Assembly (NCBI RefSeq): GCF_900100205.1
Contig: NZ_FNEQ01000007.1
Location: 328,458 to 392,457 of the forward strand
DNA from: Duganella sp. OV510
Lineage (GTDB): Bacteria; Pseudomonadota; Gammaproteobacteria; Burkholderiales; Burkholderiaceae_D
Reading direction: 5' to 3'
Length of the DNA: 64,000 nt
The first letter of the stretch is position 1. Every line of letters starts with the position of its first letter. The position numbers and the translations under genes are program-made. The notes below the pieces were generated by a model. That model was given only the letters and a program-made list of their open reading frames with translations, did not search any database and was not told where the DNA came from. Shown here one piece after another: positions 55,195-63,913 of the stretch.

Positions 55195-55209
55195 GCACCA
55201 TAATGGTGC
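55195..55209. promoter_or_regulatory. NtrC-type enhancer site
   Basis: GCACCATAATGGTGC is a perfect 7+1+7 palindrome, matching the NtrC site type GCACCA-N3-TGGTGC. It is about 130 bases upstream of the sigma-54 promoter and 31 bases before the divergent ubiK start. A weaker half-match (GCACCACATTAACGC at 55174-55188) begins 21 bases away, on the same helix face. Confidence 0.75.
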
Positions 55210-55239
55210 AATGAGAGACTAACCAGATCAAGGAATATT

Positions 55240-55524
55240 ATGGATATGAACACTTTTTTTAATGACTTGCAAAACAAGATCAGCCAAGCGATCGAAAACT
55301 CACCAGCAAAGGACATTGAGAAGAACGTCAAGTCCATGATGACGCAGGGATTCGCCAAACTGGACCTGGTGACACGCGAGGAATTCGATATCCAGACGCA
55401 AGTCCTGGCCAAGACCCGCGCCAAGCTGGAAGCCCTGGAAACCCGCCTGGCCGCCCTGGAAGCCCAAGCCGGCGGCGACGTCACCGCCGCCAAGGTGGAG
55501 ATCGCCAAGGGCGAAGTGCTGTAA
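55240..55524 (+). CDS. ubiK: UbiK-type ubiquinone biosynthesis accessory factor
   Basis: A 94-residue BMFP-domain protein: FNDLQNKISQAI, MMTQGFAKLDLVTREEFDIQTQVLAKTRAKLEALETRLAALEAQ, a long helix ending in a trimeric coiled coil. UbiK works with UbiJ in the late steps of aerobic ubiquinone synthesis. AAGGA lies shortly before the ATG. The stop codon lies in a 13-base tandem triplication. comM follows. Confidence 0.9.
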   Translation: MDMNTFFNDLQNKISQAIENSPAKDIEKNVKSMMTQGFAKLDLVTREEFDIQTQVLAKTRAKLEALETRLAALEAQAGGDVTAAKVEIAKGEVL

Positions 55525-55550
55525 CGAAATGCTGTAACGAAGTGCTGTAA
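55512..55550 (+). repeat. 13-base tandem repeat, three copies, over the ubiK stop
   Basis: Units CGAAGTGCTGTAA (55512-55524), CGAAATGCTGTAA (55525-55537) and CGAAGTGCTGTAA (55538-55550). The first contains the codons before the stop and the TAA; the other two are non-coding copies of the gene end. Confidence 0.95.
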
Positions 55551-55672
55551 ATCGAATCGCTCGATCACTGCGATCTGGGCGCGCTTGACTACCTGCCATT
55601 TGCGGTAGCGCAAACGATGGTGCATGGTCTGAGGTTACGCTCGAAGCTGATCCATTCGTCGATCCTTAAGCC

Positions 55673-57184
55673 ATGTCACTCGCCGTACTCAAAAGCCGTG
55701 CCCTGGCCGGCATGGAGGCGCAGGAAGTCAGCGTCGAAGTGCATCTGGCGAATGGGCTGCCGTCGTTTGCCATTGTCGGGCTGGCGGATACGGAGGTGAA
55801 GGAAGCCAAGGACCGCGTCCGCGCCGCCATCCAGAACGGCGGCTTTGAATTCCCGGCGCAACGCATTACCGTCAACCTCGCGCCGGCCGATCTACCGAAG
55901 GAATCCGGCCGCTTCGACCTGCCGATCGCGCTCGGCATCCTCGCCGCCTCCAGGCAAATTCCCTCAAGCCGTTTGCACCAATACGAATTTGCCGGTGAAC
56001 TATCGTTGTCCGGCGAACTGCGGCCGATTCGCGGCGCGCTGGCGATGTCGCTGGCCACCCGCCGCGATGGCGGCTGCCTGGCCTTTATCCTGCCGCTGGC
56101 GAATGCGGATGAAGCGGCGCTGGTAGCCACCGCCGCCATCTATCCGGCTGATTCCTTACTGCAGGTATGCCGTCACTTCGCTGGCAAGTCGGTGGAGAAC
56201 ATGCTGTCGCGCCATGAAGCGGCTCCCGTTGTGGTCGCTGCTGAATATGCGGACTTCGCCGATGTCAAAGGCCAGGCTTTCGTCAAGCGCGCGCTGGAGG
56301 TCGCCGCAGCAGGAAACCATTCGGTACTGCTGGTCGGCCCGCCAGGCGCAGGAAAAACCATGCTGGCTTCGCGCTTCGCGGGGCTTTTGCCAGAAATGAG
56401 CGACGAGGAAGCATTGGAGGCAGCAGCTGTGCAATCGCTGACCAGCGCTTTCCGCATCGAACAGTGGAAGCAGCGTCCGTTCCGCTCGCCGCATCACACC
56501 TCGTCCGGCGCGGCATTGGTCGGTGGCGGCAGCGTACCGCGTCCGGGCGAGATTTCGTTGGCGCACCGCGGTGTGCTCTTCCTTGACGAACTGCCCGAAT
56601 TCGACCGCCGCGTGCTGGACGTGTTGCGTGAGCCGATGGAATCGGGACGCATCACCATTTCGCGCGCCGCGCATCGGGCGGATTTTCCCGCAAAGTTTCA
56701 ATTGATCGCCGCCATGAATCCCTGCCCCTGCGGCTACCAGGGCCACGCCAGCGTTGTGTGCAAATGTTCCCCCGATGCCATCCTGCGCTACCAGAATCGT
56801 ATCTCCGGTCCGCTCCTCGACCGCATCGACATCCAGATGGAAGTCGCCTCGGTTCCTGCCGAGGTTCTCGCAGCCGATACCTATGGCGAGCCCTCCTCCA
56901 TCATTGCCGCACGCGTGCAAGAAGCTGCATCGTTGCAGTTACATCGGCAAGGCAAGTGCAACCAATATCTCACGCCCCGCGAAATCGACCATTACTGCAA
57001 GCTCGACCGTATCAGCAAAGCAAAGCTCAAGCACACGATGGAGTTCTTTCATTGGTCAGGCCGCGCCTACCATCGCGTGCTGCGCGTGGCGCGCACGATC
57101 GCCGACCTTGAAAAGAGCGAGCGTATTCAGGCAAATCATCTCAACGAAGCGCTCCAATATCGGCGTGCGCTCCAAAAGGACTAG
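55673..57184 (+). CDS. comM: YifB/ComM-type Mg-chelatase-like AAA ATPase
   Basis: A 503-residue ATPase: N-terminal ChlI domain (about 20-150, VEVHLANGLPSFAIVGLADTEVKEAKDRVRAAI), AAA+ core with Walker A VGPPGAGKTMLASR (about 222) and Walker B VLFLDELPEF, then a zinc-type MNPCPCGYQGH...C and a C-terminal lid. ComM is a hexameric helicase aiding branch migration during natural transformation. It follows ubiK as in many Proteobacteria. Confidence 0.94.
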   Translation: MSLAVLKSRALAGMEAQEVSVEVHLANGLPSFAIVGLADTEVKEAKDRVRAAIQNGGFEFPAQRITVNLAPADLPKESGRFDLPIALGILAASRQIPSSRLHQYEFAGELSLSGELRPIRGALAMSLATRRDGGCLAFILPLANADEAALVATAAIYPADSLLQVCRHFAGKSVENMLSRHEAAPVVVAAEYADFADVKGQAFVKRALEVAAAGNHSVLLVGPPGAGKTMLASRFAGLLPEMSDEEALEAAAVQSLTSAFRIEQWKQRPFRSPHHTSSGAALVGGGSVPRPGEISLAHRGVLFLDELPEFDRRVLDVLREPMESGRITISRAAHRADFPAKFQLIAAMNPCPCGYQGHASVVCKCSPDAILRYQNRISGPLLDRIDIQMEVASVPAEVLAADTYGEPSSIIAARVQEAASLQLHRQGKCNQYLTPREIDHYCKLDRISKAKLKHTMEFFHWSGRAYHRVLRVARTIADLEKSERIQANHLNEALQYRRALQKD

Positions 57185-57299
57185 CCGGCAGGACTAGCCA
57201 GCACCCAATATAAAAACCGGCCAGCGCCATCCATTGACGTAGCAAGTCTTGCGCGCTTGCTGCTATATTTGCTCGCAGCTTCTTAACGCCAGGACCACG

Positions 57300-58994
57300 A
57301 TGACACGCTTGCCTGTTTACCTCGCCGCCAGCACGCTGCTGGCCGGTTGCGCCACGTCGCAACTGCCGCTTACCGACTTTACCGCCAACTCCGGCAGCCC
57401 GCGCGCGCCGGAGCAGCTGGCGGTAACGTTCGAGAAGGTCGACCTGGCGCTGCGCGTCGATCCATCCAGCAAAAGCATCAGCGGCGATGCCACCCTCACC
57501 TTCGTGCTGAAAGAACCGCTGAGCCGCATCGCCGTCGAACTGGACCGCAACCTGCCGGTCGACAGCGCCAGCATCGACGGCGTCGCATTGACACCATCAG
57601 CAATCAGCAATCCTGAAGGCCGCCTGTACCTGACATTGCCGACACCATTGCCAGCCGGCGCCCGCAGCAGCGTGCGCATCAAATACCATGGCGTGCCGCA
57701 CATCGCCAGCAAAGCCCCATGGGACGGCGGCTTCACCTGGAGCCAGACCAGGGACGGCCAGCCATGGATCGCCACCACCGTCGAAGGCGAAGGCTGCGAC
57801 CTGTTCTGGCCGTGCATCGACCATCCGACCGGCAAGCCGCAACAGATCGACCTGCACATCACCGTGCCATCACCGCTGGTGGTGGCCAGCAATGGCGTCG
57901 CCACCGGCATGGAAGAAAAGGACGGCTGGCGCACCTACCACTGGCGCGCCAGGAATCCGAGCACCTACGGCGTTGCCCTCAACATCGGCCCGTACGAAAC
58001 GCTGTCGGCCGACTACGCCAGCCGCTACGGCAACATCATCCCGCTACGCATGTGGTATCTGAAAGGCCACGAGCAGCAGGCGCAAGGGCTGTTCAAGGAA
58101 TTCACGCCGATGCTGGATTTCTTTGAATACCGCGTCGGCCCCTATCCGTTCGGTGACGAAAAAATGGGCGTGGTCGAAACGCCGCATCTCGGCATGGAAC
58201 ACCAGACCATCAACGCCTATGGCAACGGCTACAAGAAATCCGCCTACGGCTACGACTGGCTGCTGCATCACGAACTGTCGCACGAATGGTTCGGCAACCA
58301 GATGACCAACGCCGACTGGGATGATATGTGGCTGCACGAAGGCTTCGGCTCCTACATGCAACCGCTGTACCTTGAATCGTTGCGTGGCGAACGCGAGTTC
58401 CAGATCGAGCTGTTCAACCTGCGCAAGCAGCTGCTGAACAAGGCACCGGTCGTCAGCGGCAAATCGCAACGTATCGAGGATGTCTACCAGGATGAACGCG
58501 GCGGCCCCGGCAACGATATCTACGCCAAGGGCGCACTGATCCTGCACACGCTGCGCAACCTGATCGGCGATGACGCCTTCTTCAACGCCATGCGCCGCAT
58601 GGTCTACGGCACCGTCACGCCAGCGCCGGGCAACTTCCAGCCGCGCTGGAGCAGCACGAAGGAGTTCATCCAGTTCGCCAACGAAGCCAGCGGCCGTGAC
58701 CTGGACTGGTTCTTCAACGCCTACCTGTATCACGCCGACCTGCCGCAACTGGTGGAAGAGCGCAGCGCGGATAAACTCAGACTGCGCTGGCAACTGAAAG
58801 ATGGCGGCGCCTTCCCGCTGCCGCTGCAAGTGCGCATCAACGACCGTATCGAAACACTGCCGATGCGCGATGGCGTCGGCGAACTGCCGCTGCCGCCGCA
58901 CGCCATCGTCACCATCGATCCGATGTCGCGCGTGCTGCGCCAGCAAGCCCACATCGATGCGTGGAAAGCCAACGAGGAAAGTAAAAAGAAATGA
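57300..58994 (+). CDS. M1 family aminopeptidase, probable lipoprotein
   Basis: A 564-residue zinc peptidase with a lipobox (LAGC, Cys ~17), so it is membrane-attached in the envelope. GMEHQTINAYG replaces the GAMEN exopeptidase motif, HELSHE (in LLHHELSHEWFGNQ) with a downstream Glu in LHEGFGSYMQ binds zinc, and the catalytic Tyr is probably in the YAKGALIL region. ATG 57300 starts the signal peptide. It overlaps the following lipoprotein gene (ATGATG). Confidence 0.93.
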   Translation: MTRLPVYLAASTLLAGCATSQLPLTDFTANSGSPRAPEQLAVTFEKVDLALRVDPSSKSISGDATLTFVLKEPLSRIAVELDRNLPVDSASIDGVALTPSAISNPEGRLYLTLPTPLPAGARSSVRIKYHGVPHIASKAPWDGGFTWSQTRDGQPWIATTVEGEGCDLFWPCIDHPTGKPQQIDLHITVPSPLVVASNGVATGMEEKDGWRTYHWRARNPSTYGVALNIGPYETLSADYASRYGNIIPLRMWYLKGHEQQAQGLFKEFTPMLDFFEYRVGPYPFGDEKMGVVETPHLGMEHQTINAYGNGYKKSAYGYDWLLHHELSHEWFGNQMTNADWDDMWLHEGFGSYMQPLYLESLRGEREFQIELFNLRKQLLNKAPVVSGKSQRIEDVYQDERGGPGNDIYAKGALILHTLRNLIGDDAFFNAMRRMVYGTVTPAPGNFQPRWSSTKEFIQFANEASGRDLDWFFNAYLYHADLPQLVEERSADKLRLRWQLKDGGAFPLPLQVRINDRIETLPMRDGVGELPLPPHAIVTIDPMSRVLRQQAHIDAWKANEESKKK

Positions 58995-59479
58995 TGCGCA
59001 CCCTGCCACCGGCCTTGCTATTGGCCCTCGCCTTGACGGCTTGCAGTCCCAAATACGATTGGCGCGACTACCGCAGCCAGGAAGCGCCGTACAGCGTGCT
59101 CTTCCCCGGCAAGCCCGCCAAGCAAACCCGCATGGTCAAGCTCGATCAGCTGGAGGTCAGCATGAATATGACTGCCGCCGACATCGACGGCGTGGTGTTC
59201 GCCATCGGCAGCGCGCAGCTGGCGGATGCGGCACAAGCGCCGGCCGCCATCGCCGCCATGCAGACCGCCATGGTCAATAACATCGGCGGCACGGTCACCA
59301 GCAGCAAGGCCTTGCCCGGGGGCGCGCAGGAGCTTGACGCCAGTGGCAAGACCATGCGCCTGATCGGCCGCTTTCTCACCAAAGACAGGCGCGTGTACCA
59401 GATTGTCGTGATCGGCCCAGCGCAAAAAATCGAGGCCGAAACGCTGGAAACATTCTTCAGTTCTTTCAGACTTTTGTGA
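58991..59479 (+). CDS. Small lipoprotein, function unknown
   Basis: A 162-residue protein with a lipobox (LTAC, Cys ~18; SPK after it). The mature part has YSVLFPGKPAKQTRMV, then DGVVFAIGSAQL and DRRVYQIVVIGP, a pattern seen in exported proteins of unknown role. The start overlaps the M1 peptidase stop, so the two are probably made together; it could be a partner or chaperone of that enzyme. A hairpin-forming repeat lies just after the stop. Confidence 0.7.
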   Translation: MMRTLPPALLLALALTACSPKYDWRDYRSQEAPYSVLFPGKPAKQTRMVKLDQLEVSMNMTAADIDGVVFAIGSAQLADAAQAPAAIAAMQTAMVNNIGGTVTSSKALPGGAQELDASGKTMRLIGRFLTKDRRVYQIVVIGPAQKIEAETLETFFSSFRLL

Positions 59480-59485
59480 AAACTG

Positions 59486-59508
59486 AAGTATTGGCTTAGG
59501 GAATACTT
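59486..59508 (+). repeat. Inverted repeat after the lipoprotein gene
   Basis: A perfect seven-base-pair repeat (59486-59492 with 59502-59508) with a nine-base loop, seven bases after the stop. There is no T-run behind it, so a transcription terminator is only possible. The rest of the gap to 59655 shows nothing I can assign. Confidence 0.45.
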
Positions 59509-59655
59509 AATCTGGGTGCGCCAGCGCCCAAACAGCCGGGCCAGGGTCTTGTAAAGTTTCAGCTATGTACTAAAGTCTAGCTAACGGACGTGCCGTTACC
59601 TAAGCAAACCGGCGCGCCGCGACTCTTTCAACCATAAGACCAAGAAAGCGCAGCC

Positions 59656-59997
59656 ATGTTAATTGCATTCAAATCGAAGTCCAGCCCGGAAGTCTTGATG
59701 TATCAGGAACACGCTCAACGCATCCTGGACCTGTTGCACAAGAATCCCACCCGTGGCGTGATCACCGCTGCCGAAGCGGCGCAAGCGCTGTCGATCCTGG
59801 AACACGAAGTCGCCGAGACCAAGCTGCATCCGGAGAACGACGTCGAACACGACATCCACAGCCACGAACAGGAAGAAGGCGAAACCCGGGAACACGCGAT
59901 GGCGCAGCGCGTCGGTTTCTCCGCCCGCGCCTACCCGCTGCTGGAAATGCTGCGCACCGCCAAGGCGGAAAACGAGCACATCATCTGGGGCATTTAA
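59656..59997 (+). CDS. DUF1840 family protein
   Basis: A 113-residue cytosolic protein, MLIAFKSKSSPEVLMYQEHAQRIL..., with an acidic, His-rich middle (DVEHDIHSHEQEEGE) and AQRVGFSARAYPLLEMLRTA. It fits DUF1840, whose role is unknown. It ends on the stop of the convergent sensor kinase gene (four-base overlap). Confidence 0.85.
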   Translation: MLIAFKSKSSPEVLMYQEHAQRILDLLHKNPTRGVITAAEAAQALSILEHEVAETKLHPENDVEHDIHSHEQEEGETREHAMAQRVGFSARAYPLLEMLRTAKAENEHIIWGI

Positions 59998-62900
59998 TCC
60001 CCCGCCAGGGACGCCTTCAACGGCAAGTCGATCGTGAAGCGCGTCCCGATACCCACCGCACTGTCCACCCGTATCGTTCCATCCAGCAGCGACGTCACGA
60101 TGTTATAGGTGATGCTCAAGCCCAGCCCATTGCCGCCCTGTCCCAGCTTGGTGGTAAAGAAGGGATCGAAGATGCGCGCCTGGTGCTCGACCGGTATGCC
60201 CTTGCCGTTGTCCTCGAACACAATGCGCACGCGGTCCGAGCCGAGTTGCACCGCCCACATACGCATCTCGCCGCCCTCGCGTCCTTCAAACGCATGCAGC
60301 AGCGCGTTGTTGATCAGGTTGATGATCACCTGGCCGTAAGGTCCCGGAAAGCTGTCCAGCACGATATCGTCCGGCATTTCCAGCACGATCTGATGGCCGG
60401 CCTTGCGCACCTGGTTCTTCATCGTCATGACGATTTCCTGGCTGGCCTGGTGCAGATTGAACTGGCGCCGCTTGGCGCTGGCCTGGTCGACCGCCACCTG
60501 CTTGAAGCTGTTCACCAGTTCGGCCGCGTTGCGCAGGCTGCGCATCAATAACGTCGAGGCTTCGCGCGCCGCATCAATGAAGTTGCGCAGGTCGGAACGG
60601 CGCAGCGTGCTGCCGTTGTTCATCATCTCGATCTCGGTGGTCTTGTCTTCCAGCGTCGAGGCGATCACCAGGCTGTTGCCGATCGGCGTATTCAATTCGT
60701 GCGCCACGCCGGCCACCAGCGAGCCCAGTGCCGCCAGCTTTTCCCGCTCCACCAGTTGCTGCTGCGCGTCCTGCAACTGACGATATGCATCCGCGTTGGC
60801 AAACGCCACCGCCACATACGAGGCCAGTGTGGTCAGCATGTCGAGGTCGATGCGCTGATAGGCGTGGCTACGGTAGCTGTGCACGGTAATCACGCCGCGC
60901 ACCTGGCCGCTGACCGAGATCGGCACGTAGATCAGCGAGCGCGGCTCGGTCGGCACCGAGCCATCTTCCAGCGTGCCCATGTTCTCGGCGCCGGACACCA
61001 GGTCCAGCTTGGAGATGTAGCGCTGGTATTCGTGCTCCAGGTCGTTGATGAACACTTCCTGCGCATGGTTGATGCACCACACCGCCAGCTGCTCGGACTC
61101 GCGCATGCTGCGCGTGTAAGGCGTATAGCGCTTGCCGCGCTCCATCGCGAACGGATACTCGATCAGCTCGCGCTCCGGCCGGTAAATGCCGATGCCGAAC
61201 ACGCTGGCATCCATCAGCGCATGCACCTGCTGGTACAGCAGCGACATGATGGCTTCGCTATCCAGATTGGCGGTGATGCGGCGGCCGATATCCGACAAGA
61301 GCGAAATATTCCGGTGCGCCAGCTCGACGTTTTCCTTCTCGCGTTCGATCGATTCCTTTTGCAGCACCAGCTCGCGCGTGCGGCTGCCGACCTGCTGCTC
61401 CAACGCCTGCTTCTGCAACAGCAGCAAGCGGATGCGGATGCGGAACAGCAGGTAGGCGCCGCCCAGCACGCAGCACGCCGCCAGTACGCGGAACCACCAG
61501 GTCTTCCAGATCGGCGGCGCAATCGTCACTTCGAGCGACACCGGCTGCTCGCTCCACACGCCATCCTTGTTCGACGCGCGCACGCGGAACACATAGCGGC
61601 CCGGGTCCAGGTTGGTGTAAGTGGCAAAGCGCTTGCCGGCATCGGCGCTGACCCACTCGGGATCGAAGCCCTGCAGCTGATAGGCGTAGCGGTTGCGTTG
61701 CGGATCGGCGTAATGCAGGGCCGCGAATTCAAACGCGAACACCGCGTCGCGATACGACAGCGCCAGCGTCTTCGCCTGATCCAGCGCAGTGCCGCTGCGT
61801 ACCGATTGATTGAAGATGGAGAAATCGGTAATCACCACCGGCGGCGGATAGGGATTGTCATGTATGCGCTCTGGCCGGAACGATGTCATGCCTTCCAGCC
61901 CGCCAAAGTACAGTGTGCCGTCCGGCGCGCGGTAGCCGGACGCGATGAAATACGAACCATCGATCAGGCCATCCTTGGAGGTGTAGTGCTTGAACGCGCC
62001 AGTCTGCGGATTGAACACCGCAATCCCCGATGTCGAGCTGATCCACAACCGCCCCTGCGCATCGCCGAGTATGACGCCGATCGGATCTGGCGCACGTCCA
62101 TCGGCAGGTGGATACACCTTGAAGTGCGGCGTGCCGTGTTCGTCGATGCGCGCCATCGTCAGGCCGGCGGCCGTGCCGATCCAGATGCGCTGCTTTTCAT
62201 CCTGATACAGGTGATGGACGCGGTTGTGACTCAAGCTGTCTGGCCTGGCGGCATCGTGACGATAGTGTTCGAAATTGCCGGTAGTGCGGTCCAGCCGATC
62301 CAGGCCGTTCTCCGTACCTACCCACAATGTGCCGCGTTTGTCTTCCAGCAGCGCATAGACGCGGCCAGCCAGCTCACCCGGAGTGTTGACATCCGCATGC
62401 CAGGTGCGCACCGCCAGCGTCTGCGGATCGATGCGGTGCAGCGCCTGCCGCGAGCCGGCCCAGATCGCCCCATCGCGGCTCACCAGCACATGCTGGATAT
62501 AGCGTACTTGCGACTCTTCGCTCAACGGCAGCTCGGTGTAACGGCCACTGACAGGATCGCGCCAGAAAAGGCCGTTCAGCGTGCCCACCCATAGCCGGCC
62601 GCTGTGATCGGTGGCCAGTGTGGCCAGCGTATCCGATGGCAGGCCATCCTGCCGTGGCTGGTCATTGGCGGCAAATTCCAGCGTGCCTTGCGCGGGATCC
62701 AGCAATCCCAGGCCGCCCGCAGTAGCCAGCCACAGCTTGCCACCGGGCGCTGGCGCAATCGCCCGCACCTTCTTGTTACCGATACCGGGTAATACACCGG
62801 CATGATCTGTATAACGCTCAAAGCCGCCGCTGGCGAGATCGACACGATCGACGCCGCTAAACCAGTTGCCTACCCACAGCGTGCCGGTGCGGTCCTGGTA

Positions 62901-63821
62901 AAGCGCGCTGATCTGATTGTCGCTGATGCTGTGACGTTCGCGATTGTCGCGCGGGTAGCTGTAGAAGCGGCCGGTGGCCGGATCGCGGCGCTTCAGGCCA
63001 TCGGTGAACGTACCCAGCCACAGCGTGCCGTCGCCATCGTGCAGCAGCCTGGGCACGCGCACGCCCGCCAGGTCCGCCGGCACCGGCACCGTCAACAGCT
63101 CGGCAGACGATCCAGTCAAGCGCCAGGCTTGCACACCCTTCATGGTGCCCGCCCACAGCACACCGTCGGCGCCGATCGACAGCGACATGATGCTGTTCTC
63201 AAGGCGGTTATCCTGCGCGCCGAAATGGCGGAACTGGGTGCCGCCGGCCGGCAACATTTCCAGCCCGCGCGCCGTGCCCACCCACAGGTTGCCGTGCTTG
63301 TCGCGCACCAGCGCGGCAACGCGATCGTCATTGATGCTGGACTGGTCGGCGTCGGCATGGCGCAGCATGCGCACGTGGCCGCTGGCAATATCCAGATGCT
63401 GCAAGCCCTCGCTGGTGGCCAGCCACAAACCCTGCTTGCCATCGCCGATCATGGCCAGTACCGCCGCCTTGGTCAGCACGTGGGTGAAACTCTGGGTGGC
63501 GGCATCGTAGCGGTCCAGTCCCCCTTTGCTACCGACCCACAGCTGGCCGGCGGGATCTTCGTACAAGGACTGGATGTAGTTGTCCTGCAGGCTGCGTGGA
63601 TTGGCGGGGTCGTTCTTGAAGGTGGTGACGCGATAACCGTCGTAACGGTTCAGGCCGGCCTGTGTGCCGAGCCAGATATAGCCACGCTTGTCCTGCTGGA
63701 TGCTGGTGACGGATTCCTGCGTGAGGCCCTGTTCCACGCCCAGATGTTCAAAGCGCAGCGTCAGCGGCGCGGCGTGCGCAACTAAGCACCACATCAACAG
63801 GGAAAACAGCACAGCGCGCAT
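59994..63821 (-). CDS. Large periplasmic beta-propeller sensor histidine kinase
   Basis: A 1275-residue kinase. A signal peptide is followed by two-component-regulator propeller repeats (about 25-690, with recurring LWVGT/IWIGT motifs), a Y_Y_Y domain (about 700-765), a membrane helix (about 775-795), coiled coil, GAF domain (about 850-1000), HisKA with the acceptor His in GSLVAGVAHELNTPIGNS, and HATPase_c (FEDNGKGIP, GGNGLGLSITYNI). There is no receiver or DNA-binding domain and no response regulator beside it, so its partner is elsewhere. It lies about 90 bases downstream of the 5S gene on the same strand. Confidence 0.92.
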   Translation of the reverse strand: MRAVLFSLLMWCLVAHAAPLTLRFEHLGVEQGLTQESVTSIQQDKRGYIWLGTQAGLNRYDGYRVTTFKNDPANPRSLQDNYIQSLYEDPAGQLWVGSKGGLDRYDAATQSFTHVLTKAAVLAMIGDGKQGLWLATSEGLQHLDIASGHVRMLRHADADQSSINDDRVAALVRDKHGNLWVGTARGLEMLPAGGTQFRHFGAQDNRLENSIMSLSIGADGVLWAGTMKGVQAWRLTGSSAELLTVPVPADLAGVRVPRLLHDGDGTLWLGTFTDGLKRRDPATGRFYSYPRDNRERHSISDNQISALYQDRTGTLWVGNWFSGVDRVDLASGGFERYTDHAGVLPGIGNKKVRAIAPAPGGKLWLATAGGLGLLDPAQGTLEFAANDQPRQDGLPSDTLATLATDHSGRLWVGTLNGLFWRDPVSGRYTELPLSEESQVRYIQHVLVSRDGAIWAGSRQALHRIDPQTLAVRTWHADVNTPGELAGRVYALLEDKRGTLWVGTENGLDRLDRTTGNFEHYRHDAARPDSLSHNRVHHLYQDEKQRIWIGTAAGLTMARIDEHGTPHFKVYPPADGRAPDPIGVILGDAQGRLWISSTSGIAVFNPQTGAFKHYTSKDGLIDGSYFIASGYRAPDGTLYFGGLEGMTSFRPERIHDNPYPPPVVITDFSIFNQSVRSGTALDQAKTLALSYRDAVFAFEFAALHYADPQRNRYAYQLQGFDPEWVSADAGKRFATYTNLDPGRYVFRVRASNKDGVWSEQPVSLEVTIAPPIWKTWWFRVLAACCVLGGAYLLFRIRIRLLLLQKQALEQQVGSRTRELVLQKESIEREKENVELAHRNISLLSDIGRRITANLDSEAIMSLLYQQVHALMDASVFGIGIYRPERELIEYPFAMERGKRYTPYTRSMRESEQLAVWCINHAQEVFINDLEHEYQRYISKLDLVSGAENMGTLEDGSVPTEPRSLIYVPISVSGQVRGVITVHSYRSHAYQRIDLDMLTTLASYVAVAFANADAYRQLQDAQQQLVEREKLAALGSLVAGVAHELNTPIGNSLVIASTLEDKTTEIEMMNNGSTLRRSDLRNFIDAAREASTLLMRSLRNAAELVNSFKQVAVDQASAKRRQFNLHQASQEIVMTMKNQVRKAGHQIVLEMPDDIVLDSFPGPYGQVIINLINNALLHAFEGREGGEMRMWAVQLGSDRVRIVFEDNGKGIPVEHQARIFDPFFTTKLGQGGNGLGLSITYNIVTSLLDGTIRVDSAVGIGTRFTIDLPLKASLAGD

Positions 63822-63864
63822 AGGGTTGCATCTCCGATATCAACCCATTTTAATGCACAAAAGC

Positions 63865-63905
63865 AAAAAAGCCCCAACCAGTTTCATCCTGGAAGGGGCT
63901 TTTTC
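63865..63905 (-). terminator. Intrinsic terminator of the rRNA operon
   Basis: A stem (AAAAAGCCCC at 63866-63875 with GGGGCTTTTT at 63895-63904) with an inner ACCAG/CTGG extension; on the minus strand it ends in a T6 run. It sits just after the 5S rRNA and before the propeller kinase gene. Confidence 0.9.
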
Positions 63906-63913
63906 TAATAACT

